Source: Noviherbaspirillum sedimenti (GTDB taxonomy: Bacteria; Pseudomonadota; Gammaproteobacteria; Burkholderiales; Burkholderiaceae_D). From it: 64,000 nucleotides of DNA. The number at the start of each line of letters is the position of its first letter. Within the stretch, counting starts at the first letter, position 1. Location of the stretch: positions 2,666,001 through 2,730,000 of the forward strand of contig NZ_QYUQ01000002.1 in NCBI RefSeq assembly GCF_003590835.1. The letters run 5' to 3'. Positions 47,427 to 63,811 of this stretch are shown here, piece after piece. The notes beneath the pieces are model-generated. The model was not told the DNA's origin. It made no database searches and worked only from the letters and a program-made list of their open reading frames with translations. The translations under genes were made by a program, and so were the position numbers.

Positions 47427-48149
47427 TTACTCCTGGCTGTCCCGGTCTTCCTTGCCATTGTTGCCGTTAGCAGGCGGATCGCCATCGTAGACCTGGCTCA
47501 GGCGCCTTTGCATATAAGCATCACGGACAAACTGGTAGCGGTCAAGGGCCGCATCCTCCAGCAGATTGGAGGCATCCAGCAAGGACGCGCGGCGGTCGAC
47601 CAGCCGCAGCACGGTGCCGGTGTTACGCCAACGCAACGGCTCCTTGTAAGTCCAGGGATCGCCATAAATATCCAGCGGCAAGGCCGCGGTGTCGCGTACG
47701 GTCGAAGCGCCGAAGAAAGGCAGCACTACATACGGGCCGGAAGGCACGCCCCAGCTCCCCAGGGTTTGACCGAAATCCTCTGAATGCTTGGGCACGCCGG
47801 CGTCCGAGGCGATATCGAACAAGCCCAGCACGCCCAAAGTCGAGTTGGCCGTGACACGGACCACGTCCTGGGCGCCGGCTTCGATTTTGCCTTGCAGGAA
47901 ATTATTCACGCCAGTCCAAACATCCCCCAGATTACCGAAGAAATTGCCGATGCCGGTTTGCACAAATGACGGCAAGGCAGCCTGGTAGGCCTTCGCGGCA
48001 GGCGTGAGGGCCGCCTTGTCGAGCGTATCGTTAAACGTGAACATGGCGCGGTTGAAGCCTTCCAGCGGATCATGCGGACTGCTGGCACAACCGGTCAGGG
48101 CAATGGCAACAGCCACGGCGCTGACTCTATGGGAATATCTGTTCATCAT
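47427..48149 (-). CDS. mlaA: Outer-membrane lipoprotein MlaA (VacJ)
   Basis: 240 residues. Lipobox LTGC with Cys21 as the lipidation site, then the MlaA/VacJ domain with DPLEGFNRAMFTFNDTLDKAAL, the amphipathic ring region and SWGVPSGPYVVLPFFGASTVRD. It removes misplaced phospholipid from the outer leaflet. Encoded inside the mla operon here (overlapping mlaD by 4 bp), while E. coli keeps it apart. Confidence 0.95.
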   Translation of the reverse strand: MMNRYSHRVSAVAVAIALTGCASSPHDPLEGFNRAMFTFNDTLDKAALTPAAKAYQAALPSFVQTGIGNFFGNLGDVWTGVNNFLQGKIEAGAQDVVRVTANSTLGVLGLFDIASDAGVPKHSEDFGQTLGSWGVPSGPYVVLPFFGASTVRDTAALPLDIYGDPWTYKEPLRWRNTGTVLRLVDRRASLLDASNLLEDAALDRYQFVRDAYMQRRLSQVYDGDPPANGNNGKEDRDSQE

Positions 48150-48616
48150 TTTTTCTCCTCACCTTCAGCGGCTTTGCTGAAGAGAAATTGACTGATGAGG
48201 TTTTCCAGCACGATGGCAGACTGGGTCATCTTGATGCGGTCGCCGGCGGCCAGATTAACGGTATCGCCGCCCGGTTCCAGGCCAATATATTGCTCTCCCA
48301 ACAACCCCGAAGTCAGGATCTTGGCGGAGCTATCCTTGGGAAACTGATAACGGTTTTCCAGCTCCAAGGTGACCATTGCCTGAAAACTCTTGTCATCGAA
48401 TTTGATCTCGGCCACGCGCCCGATCACCACGCCGGCGCTCTTGACGGGCGCGCGCGGCTTCAAACCACCAATATTGTCGAATTTAGTGACGACAGAATAC
48501 GTTTTCTCAAACGAGAACGTGCTCATGTTGCCCGCTTTTAAAGCCAGGAACAACAAGGCCACGGCACCCGTCAAGACAAACAAGCCGACCCACAGGTCAA
48601 AAGATTTTCTTTGCAT
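48146..48616 (-). CDS. mlaD: MCE-domain protein MlaD
   Basis: 156 residues. One N-terminal membrane helix (LWVGLFVLTGAVALLFLALKAG) and one MCE domain (YSVVTKFDNIGGLKPRAPVKSAGVVIGRV), ending in a hydrophobic tunnel helix. It forms the periplasmic hexameric ring of MlaFEDB. 73 bp after mlaE. Confidence 0.95.
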   Translation of the reverse strand: MQRKSFDLWVGLFVLTGAVALLFLALKAGNMSTFSFEKTYSVVTKFDNIGGLKPRAPVKSAGVVIGRVAEIKFDDKSFQAMVTLELENRYQFPKDSSAKILTSGLLGEQYIGLEPGGDTVNLAAGDRIKMTQSAIVLENLISQFLFSKAAEGEEKK

Positions 48617-48689
48617 AATAATTAGACTACTTTAGATAAGCAATTTCACTTTTTTTATTGAATTTCATTTCGCATCAACCGGGCACGGC

Positions 48690-49469
48690 TCAATTGAACA
48701 TCAGCGCAGTCATCAGGAAATCCAGCCACAATACCGTCAGGGAAGCGGTCACGACGGTGCGGGTGGTTGCCCGCGCCACGCCTTCCGGGGTCGGCTGTGC
48801 TTCATAACCCTGGTACAAGGCAATGAAGGTCACCGCAAAGCCGAATACCAGGCTTTTCAGGACACCGTTGAAGATATCCTTCCAGACATCGACGCCTCCC
48901 TGCATTTGCGACCAGAAGGCGCCCTCATCGACACCGATCAATTGCACGCCAACGATATAACCGCCGAGGATGCCGACTGCGCTGAAAATTGCTGCCAGCA
49001 GCGGCATGGCGATCACGCCGGCGACAAAGCGCGGGGCGATCACCCGTCGCAACGGATCAACCGCCATCATCTCCATTGCTGCAAGTTGTTCGCCAGCCTT
49101 CATCAAACCGATTTCCGCCGTCAGAGACGTCCCGGCACGGCCGGCAAACAACAATGCCGTCACCACTGGCCCCAGTTCACGCACCAGCGAGAGCGCAACC
49201 AGCAAGCCGAGTGCCTGTTCGGAACCGTAACGGTTGAGGGTGTAATACCCTTGCAAGCCAAGCACGAAGCCAACGAACAAACCGGACACGGCAATGATCA
49301 CCATCGAGTGATTGCCGATGAAAAATAACTGGCTCACCACCAGGCGCGGCCGCCGCCACAATGCCAGCGAGGCCCCCAGGGTGGCGAAAAACAGGCGTGT
49401 CGCGTAGCCGAGGTTACCGACATAGACGCGCAGGATGCGGCCCAGGACACTAATGAGGTCGAGGATCAT
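48690..49469 (-). CDS. mlaE: Lipid transporter permease MlaE
   Basis: 259 residues, MlaE/YrbE permease family with about five membrane segments. The characteristic ELGPVVTALLFAGRAGTSLTAEIGLMKAGEQLAAMEMMAVDP is present. It is the membrane subunit of the MlaFEDB phospholipid transporter. Its start overlaps the mlaF stop by 4 bp. Confidence 0.96.
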   Translation of the reverse strand: MILDLISVLGRILRVYVGNLGYATRLFFATLGASLALWRRPRLVVSQLFFIGNHSMVIIAVSGLFVGFVLGLQGYYTLNRYGSEQALGLLVALSLVRELGPVVTALLFAGRAGTSLTAEIGLMKAGEQLAAMEMMAVDPLRRVIAPRFVAGVIAMPLLAAIFSAVGILGGYIVGVQLIGVDEGAFWSQMQGGVDVWKDIFNGVLKSLVFGFAVTFIALYQGYEAQPTPEGVARATTRTVVTASLTVLWLDFLMTALMFN

Positions 49470-50269
49470 CGGCCACGCTCCAGTCCGAGCGAGTCGGCGA
49501 GCGATTTGCCGGGGTAATGGAAAGGCACCGGCCCATCCGCTTCAGCATGCACGAATTGCTTGACGTAAGGATCAGACGAGGCGCGCATCTCGTTCGGCGT
49601 GCCCTGCGCCACGATCGTGCCATTCGACAGGAAATACACGTAATCGGCAATCGAAAACGATTCGTGCACATCGTGCGACACCAGGATCGAGGTAGAGCCG
49701 AGGGCATCGTTCAGGGTGCGGATCAGGTTGGCAGTGACGCCCATCGAGATCGGGTCGAGACCGGCAAATGGCTCGTCATACATGATCAACTGCGGATCGA
49801 GTGCAATCGCCCGCGCCAGTGCGACGCGGCGCGCCATGCCGCCGGAAATCTCCGCCGGCTTCAGGTTTGCGGCGTTGCGCAAGCCAACCGCCTGCAGCTT
49901 CAGCAAGACCAGGTCGTGGATCAACTCTTCCGGCAAATCGGTATTCTCGCGCAAGGGAAAGGCGACGTTTTCCAGCACCGTCAAGTCGGTGAACAAGGCG
50001 CCGTGCTGGAACAGCATGCCCATCTTGCGACGCAAGGCGTACAAGCTGGCGGAGTCGAGCGCATGCACCGACTGGCCATCGACCGTCACCGAGCCTGTTT
50101 TTGGCTGCAACTGGCCGCCGATCAGGCGCAGGATGGTGGTTTTGCCGGAGCCGGAACCTCCCATGACTGCCACCACCTTGCCGCGCGGGAAAGCCATGTT
50201 GAGGCCGGAGAGGATGCTCCGCTCTCCATAGCCGAAATGCACGTCGCGAATTTCTACGAAGTCAGGCAC
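49466..50269 (-). CDS. mlaF: Lipid transporter ATP-binding protein MlaF
   Basis: 267 residues. Walker A GGSGSGKTTI, signature EISGGMARRVALARAIAL, Walker B LIMYDEPFAGLDP and the switch histidine in SILVSHDVHES. First gene of mlaFEDACB. A TACAAT resembling a -10 lies at 50309-50304 on the minus strand, without a convincing -35. The 230-bp gap to gltD otherwise holds the gltD terminator hairpins. Confidence 0.95.
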   Translation of the reverse strand: MPDFVEIRDVHFGYGERSILSGLNMAFPRGKVVAVMGGSGSGKTTILRLIGGQLQPKTGSVTVDGQSVHALDSASLYALRRKMGMLFQHGALFTDLTVLENVAFPLRENTDLPEELIHDLVLLKLQAVGLRNAANLKPAEISGGMARRVALARAIALDPQLIMYDEPFAGLDPISMGVTANLIRTLNDALGSTSILVSHDVHESFSIADYVYFLSNGTIVAQGTPNEMRASSDPYVKQFVHAEADGPVPFHYPGKSLADSLGLERGR

Positions 50270-50427
50270 GAATTTTTAAATGACGAATTGGTTAATTAGT
50301 GAGATTGTAGAGCAGAAACCCTTGCCTCTGCTGCTCACTGGGACCGGATACAACACGGTTTAACTGGATTTCCTTGCGATTTTTATCATGTTTTCGTGAA
50401 AAACATGGCTATTCTTGTTGCTCTGAC

Positions 50428-50454
50428 AAAAACGCCCACTACTGGAGTGGGCGT
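50428..50454 (-). terminator. Rho-independent terminator of gltBD
   Basis: On the minus strand ACGCCCACT (50454-50446), 5-nt loop, AGTGGGCGT (50440-50432), followed by TTTT. 46 bp after the gltD stop. Confidence 0.85.
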
Positions 50455-50465
50455 ACAGCGCAAAT

Positions 50466-50489
50466 CGCTTCAGCCTGCGGGCTGAAGCG
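50466..50489. repeat. Perfect palindrome next to the gltD terminator
   Basis: CGCTTCAGCC (50466-50475), loop TGCG, GGCTGAAGCG (50480-50489). A 10-bp perfect stem between the gltD stop and the terminator; possibly a 3' mRNA-stabilising hairpin or a second terminator stem. Confidence 0.5.
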
Positions 50490-50499
50490 CGGCGATCCA

Positions 50500-51963
50500 T
50501 TACCGTGGCAACACCGAACTGCCCATCAGATACTCGTCGACTGCACGGGCACACTGGCGACCCTCGCGGATCGCCCATACCACCAGTGACTGGCCGCGAC
50601 GCATGTCGCCGGCGGCAAAGACTTTCGGTACCGAGGTCTGGTAGCAAGCTTCGCCGTCAGTGGTGGCCCTGGCATTGCCGCGCGCATCCTTGTCGACGCC
50701 AAAGGCATCCAGCACTTGCGCAACAGGCGAGACGAAGCCCATGGCCAGCAGCACCAGGTCGGCCTTGATTTCGAATTCGGAACCTGGCACTTCAACCATC
50801 TTGCCATCTTTCCACTCGACACGGGCAGCGATCAGCTTTTCGACCTTGCCGTTCTTGCCTTCCAGGCGCTTGGTGGTCACGGCCCAGTCGCGCTCGCAGC
50901 CTTCTTCATGCGAAGACGAGGTACGCAGCTTGTACGGCCAGTACGGCCACACCAGCGGCTTGTTTTCCTCTTCCGGCGGGGTCGGCATCAGTTCGAACTG
51001 GGTCACGCCGACGGCGCCATGGCGGTTGGAAGTACCGACGCAATCGGAACCGGTGTCGCCGCCGCCGATCACCACCACGTGCTTGCCGGTGGCCAGGATC
51101 TGGTCTTTCAGCTTGTCGCCGGCGTTGACCTTGTTTTGCAGCGGCAGGAATTCCATGGCGAAATGCACGCCCTTCAATTCACGGCCGGGCACCGGCAGGT
51201 CGCGCGGGTTTTCGGCACCACCTGCAATCACGACAGCGTCGAATTCCTTGTCCAGCTGTTCCGGCGAAATGGTTTCCTTGGCCCAGTTGAGGACATTGGC
51301 GGGAAAATCCTTGCCGACCAATACACCGGTACGAAAAGTCACGCCCTCGGCTTTCATTTGCTCGACGCGGCGGTCGATGTGCGACTTTTCCATCTTGAAG
51401 TCGGGAATGCCATAACGCAGCAAGCCGCCGACGCGGTCATTCTTTTCGAAGACGGTGACGTCGTGACCGGCGCGCGCCAGTTGCTGGGCAGCGGCAAGAC
51501 CCGCCGGGCCGGCACCGACCACGGCGACTTTCTTGCCGGTCTTGCTTGTTGCCGGCTGCGGCGTGACCCAGCCATTTTCCCAGCCCTTGTCGATGATGAA
51601 ATGCTCGATCGACTTGATGCCGACGGCGTCGCTGTTAATGCCGAGCGTGCACGCAGCTTCGCAGGGCGCCGGGCAAATGCGGCCGGTAAATTCCGGGAAG
51701 TTGTTGGTCGAATGCAGCGTATCGAGCGCCTGGCGGTAATTGCCATGATAGACCAGGTCATTCCAGTCGGGGATGATGTTGTTGACCGGACATCCATTGT
51801 TACAGAACGGAATGCCGCAATCCATGCAGCGCGCGCCTTGCACCTTGGCGGCGGCATCGCTCAAATGGACGGTAAATTCCTTGTAATGTTTCATGCGCGA
51901 CTTAGGCGCTTCGCTTGCTTCCTGCAAGCGTTGGAATTCCAGAAAACCGGTTACTTTTCCCAT
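50500..51963 (-). CDS. gltD: Glutamate synthase small subunit
   Basis: 487 residues. An N-terminal [4Fe-4S] domain ([25 protein letters not shown]) is followed by two Rossmann domains for FAD ([20 protein letters not shown]) and NADPH ([21 protein letters not shown]). It passes electrons from NADPH to GltB for reductive synthesis of glutamate. It follows gltB by 101 bp and ends before a terminator. Confidence 0.97.
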   Translation of the reverse strand: MGKVTGFLEFQRLQEASEAPKSRMKHYKEFTVHLSDAAAKVQGARCMDCGIPFCNNGCPVNNIIPDWNDLVYHGNYRQALDTLHSTNNFPEFTGRICPAPCEAACTLGINSDAVGIKSIEHFIIDKGWENGWVTPQPATSKTGKKVAVVGAGPAGLAAAQQLARAGHDVTVFEKNDRVGGLLRYGIPDFKMEKSHIDRRVEQMKAEGVTFRTGVLVGKDFPANVLNWAKETISPEQLDKEFDAVVIAGGAENPRDLPVPGRELKGVHFAMEFLPLQNKVNAGDKLKDQILATGKHVVVIGGGDTGSDCVGTSNRHGAVGVTQFELMPTPPEEENKPLVWPYWPYKLRTSSSHEEGCERDWAVTTKRLEGKNGKVEKLIAARVEWKDGKMVEVPGSEFEIKADLVLLAMGFVSPVAQVLDAFGVDKDARGNARATTDGEACYQTSVPKVFAAGDMRRGQSLVVWAIREGRQCARAVDEYLMGSSVLPR

Positions 51964-52064
51964 GTTCTTCCTTCTTTATGCGTTTGGCGGGCACGCGGTG
52001 CCCTTGCCATGATTCGGGGATGTTGGCGAGGGCAGCCAGCCGCCCTCGCCTGCAGGTTCAAGCC

Positions 52065-56744
<4,680 letters not shown>

Positions 56745-56777
56745 ACACTTCTCCGCTATTCATGGAATCAAAAACCA

Positions 56778-56806
56778 AGAATAGTGCAGCGCAAAAGATA
56801 TATCAA
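56778..56806 (-). promoter_or_regulatory. Sigma-70-type promoter of gltBD
   Basis: On the minus strand TTGATA (56806-56801), 17-bp spacer, TATTCT (56783-56778), about 34 bp before the gltB ATG. A REP-like repeat copy abuts it upstream at 56816-56830. Confidence 0.5.
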
Positions 56807-56815
56807 CCACTATAA

Positions 56816-56830
56816 AATGGGGTCAGAGTC
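56816..56830 (+). repeat. REP-like repeat, copy A
   Basis: AATGGGGTCAGAGTC, inverted relative to copy C (57707-57721). Followed by an AATTATT that also appears in mirrored form beside copy C. Lies downstream of the 3' end of the RAYT gene and upstream of the gltB promoter. Confidence 0.7.
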
Positions 56831-56863
56831 GAATTATTAATGCACAAATTCGGGGCATTTTTT

Positions 56864-56878
56864 AATGGGGACAGAGTC
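56864..56878 (+). repeat. REP-like repeat, copy B (variant)
   Basis: AATGGGGACAGAGTC, one base different from copy A and in the same orientation, 38 bp before the end of the RAYT gene. Confidence 0.65.
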
Positions 56879-56915
56879 AATGCACGAAATGCATGCCATA
56901 GTGACACTCTCGATC

Positions 56916-57644
56916 CTAGTTATTTTCCTCGCCTGACGCCCCTGGCGCATCGGGTGCCACCACCTTGCGGGGCCGCCCCCGCTTGCCGGGCTGAACACGG
57001 CGTTGCACCTGCCGCTCCAGACCTGCCTTGAATTGCGCTGAGCCCAAGGCCCACCCCGTATCAGCGGCATCCTGCAAGGCCTGAACTTCCTCGCTTGTAA
57101 GTGCCTGCTCCACCAGCGCCTTGTAAGCTGCTTCGCGCTCGAACGGCGTATTCCCCAGGCTCCAGTACAGCGGGTGTTCCGTAATATAGGGGTCCGCGAC
57201 GACGCCAATGTGGTGCATGTAACTGGACCACGGATAACGCGCCGGATCGACCACCAGCCCGGCGCGCGCCGGGTTGCATTCAATATAGCGCGAACAGGTC
57301 ATGAAATAGCGCTCCGAATCGATCACGCTGGTCCGGTAGCGTCCCTGCCAGAGGGTACCAACCCGTTGATATTTATGATTAAAGTAGGGAACATAATAGC
57401 GCCCGATCCATTGCATCATTTTCCCCAGTCCCGCTGCATCGGCGGGAGAAACCAGCAAATGCACGTGATTGGGCATCAGGACATAGGCATGCAGGGCGAC
57501 CTTGAATTGCCGCGCAGCTTCACGCAACCATTTCAGAAAGGCGCGATAGTCTTCATCGTCGCGAAAAATTGCCTGGCGATCATTACCTCGCTGAATCACA
57601 TGATGCGGTTGATGGGGAACCACGAGTCGGGGAAGGCGGGCCAT
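56916..57644 (-). CDS. REP-associated tyrosine transposase (RAYT, Y1_Tnp)
   Basis: 242 residues. IS200-like Y1 single-strand transposase domain: the HUH metal site His60-Val-His62 in MPNHVHLLV, and the RAYT-type catalytic tyrosine region GRYYVPYFN (Tyr83/Tyr84). Further conserved parts are GTLWQGRYRTSVID and RYIECNPARAGLV. The C-terminus is lysine/arginine-rich (KRGRPRKV) and may bind DNA. Such genes are usually domesticated single copies that act on REP repeats; three related repeats surround this one. Intact frame. Confidence 0.93.
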   Translation of the reverse strand: MARLPRLVVPHQPHHVIQRGNDRQAIFRDDEDYRAFLKWLREAARQFKVALHAYVLMPNHVHLLVSPADAAGLGKMMQWIGRYYVPYFNHKYQRVGTLWQGRYRTSVIDSERYFMTCSRYIECNPARAGLVVDPARYPWSSYMHHIGVVADPYITEHPLYWSLGNTPFEREAAYKALVEQALTSEEVQALQDAADTGWALGSAQFKAGLERQVQRRVQPGKRGRPRKVVAPDAPGASGEENN

Positions 57645-57706
57645 GAGAGCAATCCTGTCGTGTAGCGCCGTATGATGCGAAACTTAATGGCGATCAGCCA
57701 ATAATT

Positions 57707-57721
57707 GACTCTGACCCCATT
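57707..57721 (-). repeat. REP-like repeat, copy C
   Basis: GACTCTGACCCCATT, the exact inverse of copy A, 62 bp upstream of the RAYT start. Copies A and C bound the transposase gene as an inverted pair of about 0.9 kb. Confidence 0.7.
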
Positions 57722-57765
57722 AAAAGAAAACAAAAAAAATCCCGGAATGGCTCCGGGATTGTCGA

Positions 57766-58251
57766 TTAGAACGGAATATCGTCATCCATGTCCGAGAAGT
57801 TCGGTGCCGGCTTGGATGCCGGACGGGCTGCCGCACTACCGCCACCGCCACCGCTGCTTTGCCGCGCCGGTGCCTGCGCGTACTCGTCATCGGCTGGCGC
57901 ATTGCCGCCCATGCCTTGCCGGCCACCCAGCATTTGCATACTGTCGGCGATGATTTCAGTCGTGTAACGCTCGTTGCCATCCTTGTCGGTCCACTTGCGC
58001 GTCTGCAGGCGGCCTTCGACATAGACTTGCGAACCTTTTTTCAGATACTGGCCGGCGATCTCCGCCAGCTTGCGGTAAAAGGTGATCCGGTGCCACTCGG
58101 TCAATTCCTTTTTTTCGCCAGTATTCTTGTCTTTCCAGTTCTCAGTCGTGGCGACGGCAATGTTGGTGACCGCATCGCCATTGGGCATGTAACGCGTTTC
58201 CGGATCGCGTCCGAGGTTGCCGACGATGATAGCTTTGTTGACCGATGCCAT
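57766..58251 (-). CDS. ssb: Single-stranded DNA-binding protein
   Basis: 161 residues. OB-fold N-terminal domain ([34 protein letters not shown]...), a Gly/Ala/Pro-rich flexible linker and the partner-binding acidic tip MDDDIPF at the extreme C-terminus. It coats ssDNA in replication, repair and recombination. 12 bp after the MFS gene on the same strand. Confidence 0.97.
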   Translation of the reverse strand: MASVNKAIIVGNLGRDPETRYMPNGDAVTNIAVATTENWKDKNTGEKKELTEWHRITFYRKLAEIAGQYLKKGSQVYVEGRLQTRKWTDKDGNERYTTEIIADSMQMLGGRQGMGGNAPADDEYAQAPARQSSGGGGGSAAARPASKPAPNFSDMDDDIPF

Positions 58252-58263
58252 GCATTTCTCCTG

Positions 58264-59490
58264 TTAAGCTGCCACCGCCGCTTGGCCGCGACGTGGCAAA
58301 TTTTTCATGTTAATTGCCATTATAAGCCAGACCATGGTCAGTCCGGCACCCACCTGGAATACCGCCACCCCGCCGGCATGCTGCACCAGCCAGCCACCCA
58401 GCGCGCCGCCACAAAACAAACCAAGGGATTGCAAGGTATTGTAGACGCCCAGCGCCGTGCCCTTGGCCGCCGGCGGCGCAATCCGCGACACCAGCGAGGG
58501 CTGGCTGGCTTCGAGAATATTGAATGCAATAAAAAATACCAGCAGCAAACCCACCAGCAGCCAGGCAGCACCACCGGCTTGCGTCAGCCACCACCACAAG
58601 CCAAGTTGCACAAACAACAACATCATGATCGCTGCAACAAATATTTGCTTGATTTTGCCCAACTTTTCGCCGATAAAAATCGGCGGCAGCATCAGGATAA
58701 AAGAAGCCAGCACCACCGGCAGATAGATTTTCCAGTGGCTCGCCAGCGGCAAATCCAGCGTCTGCACCAGCGCCGCCGGCACCACCATAAAGATGGCGAC
58801 CTGGGTCAGGTGCAACACGAATACGCCGACATTCAAGCGCATCAATTCGCGGTTTTTCAATACTTCCGGCAAGGCGACCCGCCGCGCCTTGACCACTGGC
58901 ACCGCCGGCACCACGTACAGCACCACGCCAATCGCCGCCACCGCAAGCACGCCCGTGAGCCAGAAAATCCCGCTCATGCCGATGGCCTGGTACAGCAGCG
59001 GCGCGCCGACCATGGACGCCGCGAAGGTGAGGCCGATCGATCCGCCCACCATCGCCATCGCCTTGGTGCGGTGCTGTTCACGGGTGGCGTCGGAGATCAG
59101 CGCGGTAATCGCCGCGGAAATCGCGCCGGCGCCCTGCAATGCGCGCCCGACCACCACCCACAGGATATCGCTGGCGAGCGCAGCGATCACCGCACCGAAG
59201 GCAAACATGAGCAGGCCGACAATGATCACGGGCTTGCGGCCGTAACGGTCGGAAGCCACGCCAAAGGGAATCTGGCAAAACGCCTGCGCCAGGCCGTAGA
59301 TCCCCATCGCGAGACCGACCATGGCCAGGTTATCGCCGCCGGACATGGTTTTGCCATGTTCGGCAAACACCGGCAGGATCAGGAACAGGCCCAGCATGCG
59401 CAAGGCGAATATCGCGGCCAAAGATACGCTGGCACGAATTTCGACGGACGACATGCGCGCGCTGGCGATTGCAGAATCTTGGAAAGACAT
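58264..59490 (-). CDS. MFS transporter (drug/efflux type)
   Basis: 408 residues from the ATG at 59490; a later ATG at 59454 (MSSVEIRAS) is possible. Twelve hydrophobic segments, with the MFS loop GVASDRYGRKPVIIVGL between helices 2 and 3 and a repeat-like counterpart in the second half. It resembles the YajR/EmrD-like efflux branch that begins RASVSLAAIFALRMLGLFLILPVFAEHG. Substrate unknown. Divergent from uvrA and upstream of ssb, a gene order seen in many Betaproteobacteria. Confidence 0.88.
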   Translation of the reverse strand: MSFQDSAIASARMSSVEIRASVSLAAIFALRMLGLFLILPVFAEHGKTMSGGDNLAMVGLAMGIYGLAQAFCQIPFGVASDRYGRKPVIIVGLLMFAFGAVIAALASDILWVVVGRALQGAGAISAAITALISDATREQHRTKAMAMVGGSIGLTFAASMVGAPLLYQAIGMSGIFWLTGVLAVAAIGVVLYVVPAVPVVKARRVALPEVLKNRELMRLNVGVFVLHLTQVAIFMVVPAALVQTLDLPLASHWKIYLPVVLASFILMLPPIFIGEKLGKIKQIFVAAIMMLLFVQLGLWWWLTQAGGAAWLLVGLLLVFFIAFNILEASQPSLVSRIAPPAAKGTALGVYNTLQSLGLFCGGALGGWLVQHAGGVAVFQVGAGLTMVWLIMAINMKNLPRRGQAAVAA

Positions 59491-59622
59491 AAATTGAGGA
59501 CTCGACCGGCGTTTTACCGCCCACTTCAAAACCCGCTATAGTAGCAGGTTGACCCAACTTACTTGCCGGCCGTGTTCCCCTGAAATGCCACTTTGACACC
59601 GCCACAATAAATCATTGATCCC

Positions 59623-62475
<2,853 letters not shown>

Positions 62476-62487
62476 GGCGGCAGGCCG

Positions 62488-62796
62488 ATGCCTAGCAATC
62501 CGGCACAAGGCAATGGCATGGCCAGGCATTTGCGCATCTCCGGCATCGTGCAAGGCGTGGGCTACCGCGCGGCGTTCGAACGCGAGGCGCGCGCATTGGG
62601 ACTGTCGGGATGGGTGCGCAACCGCCTTGACGGCTCAGTGGAAGCGCTGGTGGCGGGCGATGCGGATGCATTGGCCGGCATCATTGCCTGGGCCTGGCGC
62701 GGCCCGGCGGCGGCACAAGTCGAGCAGGTTGCGGTTGCCGACGCCGATGGCGCACAAATGGCGCCAGGCAGATTCGAGCGCAGGCCGACTGCCTGA
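62488..62796 (+). CDS. Acylphosphatase
   Basis: 102 residues from 62488, or 92 from the ATG at 62518, which has AAGG 7 nt upstream and matches the usual family length; the shorter form is likely. The active site is complete: the arginine in [12 protein letters not shown] and the asparagine in [12 protein letters not shown]. It hydrolyses acyl phosphates. 12 bp after uvrA, so probably co-transcribed. Confidence 0.9.
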   Translation: MPSNPAQGNGMARHLRISGIVQGVGYRAAFEREARALGLSGWVRNRLDGSVEALVAGDADALAGIIAWAWRGPAAAQVEQVAVADADGAQMAPGRFERRPTA

Positions 62797-62832
62797 CCAG
62801 GCGCCTGCGACAACCTGCGGCCTGCGGCAAAC

Positions 62833-63753
62833 TCAGTGGCGCAGGCCCAGCCAGAGACCAAACGGCACGAACAGCAGCGCCGCCAGATTGCCCAGCAAGA
62901 CGATCGACGCCACCTTGTCCGGCTCCTGCTGGTAGCGCTCGGCCATCATGAAGCAAAATACCGCCGGCGGCAGGGCCGCGAACAAATACATCTGGGCGCG
63001 CTGCGCCGCCGGCAGCGGCAACACCAGGTCCAATCCCCACGCCACGGCCAGTCCCGCGAGCGGACAGACGGCAGCGCCGACCAGGCCGATCTGCCAGCTT
63101 TTCAGGGTCATGTCGCGCATGCGCACGCCGAGCGCAAACAACATGACAGGAATCGACGCCTCTCCCAGCATCTTCAGACCCTGAAACAAGGGTGCCGGCA
63201 AGTCGATGCGCACCAGCGAAACTGCCAGTCCGGCCATCATGGCCAGCATCATCGGGTTGAGCAACAAGCGCCAGGTGGCGTTCTGCGCCTGCGGCTTGCC
63301 AGAGGCAAGGATCTTGATGCCGAGAGAAAAATAGACGAGGTTGCATGCCATGAACAAGGCCACCGCCGCCGACAGACCGGCCTGACCGAAAGCCAGCGCC
63401 GCCAGCGGCAAGCCCATGTTGCCGCAATTGTTGAAGATCATCGGCGGCAGGAAGGTACGCACATCGTAACCCAAGGCCCGCGCCAGCGGCCACGCCAGCA
63501 GGCAGGAACCCAGCGAGATCAGTACGCCGGCGGCGATCAGCATGCCATTCTGGGCCAGGTCGAAGTCCTTGGCCGCCATTGCGGTAAACACCAGCAAGGG
63601 GCTGAGGACATCCGTGCAGAGGCGATTGACCGACGCCATGTCGGCCTTGACTGCGCTGCCGCGCAGTCGGGTATAGGCATAGCCGACCGCGATGATGCAA
63701 AAGACCGGCAGAATAATGGTGAGGATGCGTTCAAACATGGTGATGGAATTCAT
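62833..63753 (-). CDS. AEC-family transporter (auxin efflux carrier-like)
   Basis: 306 residues, about ten hydrophobic segments in two five-helix halves with a polar middle loop. The N-terminus (FERILTIILPVFCIIAVGYAYTRLR) and PPMIFNNCGNMGLPLAALAFG are family features. Bacterial members export malonate, malate or related acids, but the substrate is not evident here. Convergent with the acylphosphatase gene. Confidence 0.87.
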   Translation of the reverse strand: MNSITMFERILTIILPVFCIIAVGYAYTRLRGSAVKADMASVNRLCTDVLSPLLVFTAMAAKDFDLAQNGMLIAAGVLISLGSCLLAWPLARALGYDVRTFLPPMIFNNCGNMGLPLAALAFGQAGLSAAVALFMACNLVYFSLGIKILASGKPQAQNATWRLLLNPMMLAMMAGLAVSLVRIDLPAPLFQGLKMLGEASIPVMLFALGVRMRDMTLKSWQIGLVGAAVCPLAGLAVAWGLDLVLPLPAAQRAQMYLFAALPPAVFCFMMAERYQQEPDKVASIVLLGNLAALLFVPFGLWLGLRH

Positions 63754-63811
63754 TCAGGAATATTTTTTGGCCGGCCGGAGCAAGCGAGGCAGCAGCGTGC
63801 AGATGGCTGTT

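Noticed and set aside
59491-59622. LexA box upstream of uvrA
   Set aside because: No CTGT-N8-ACAG or close variant was seen in the gap.
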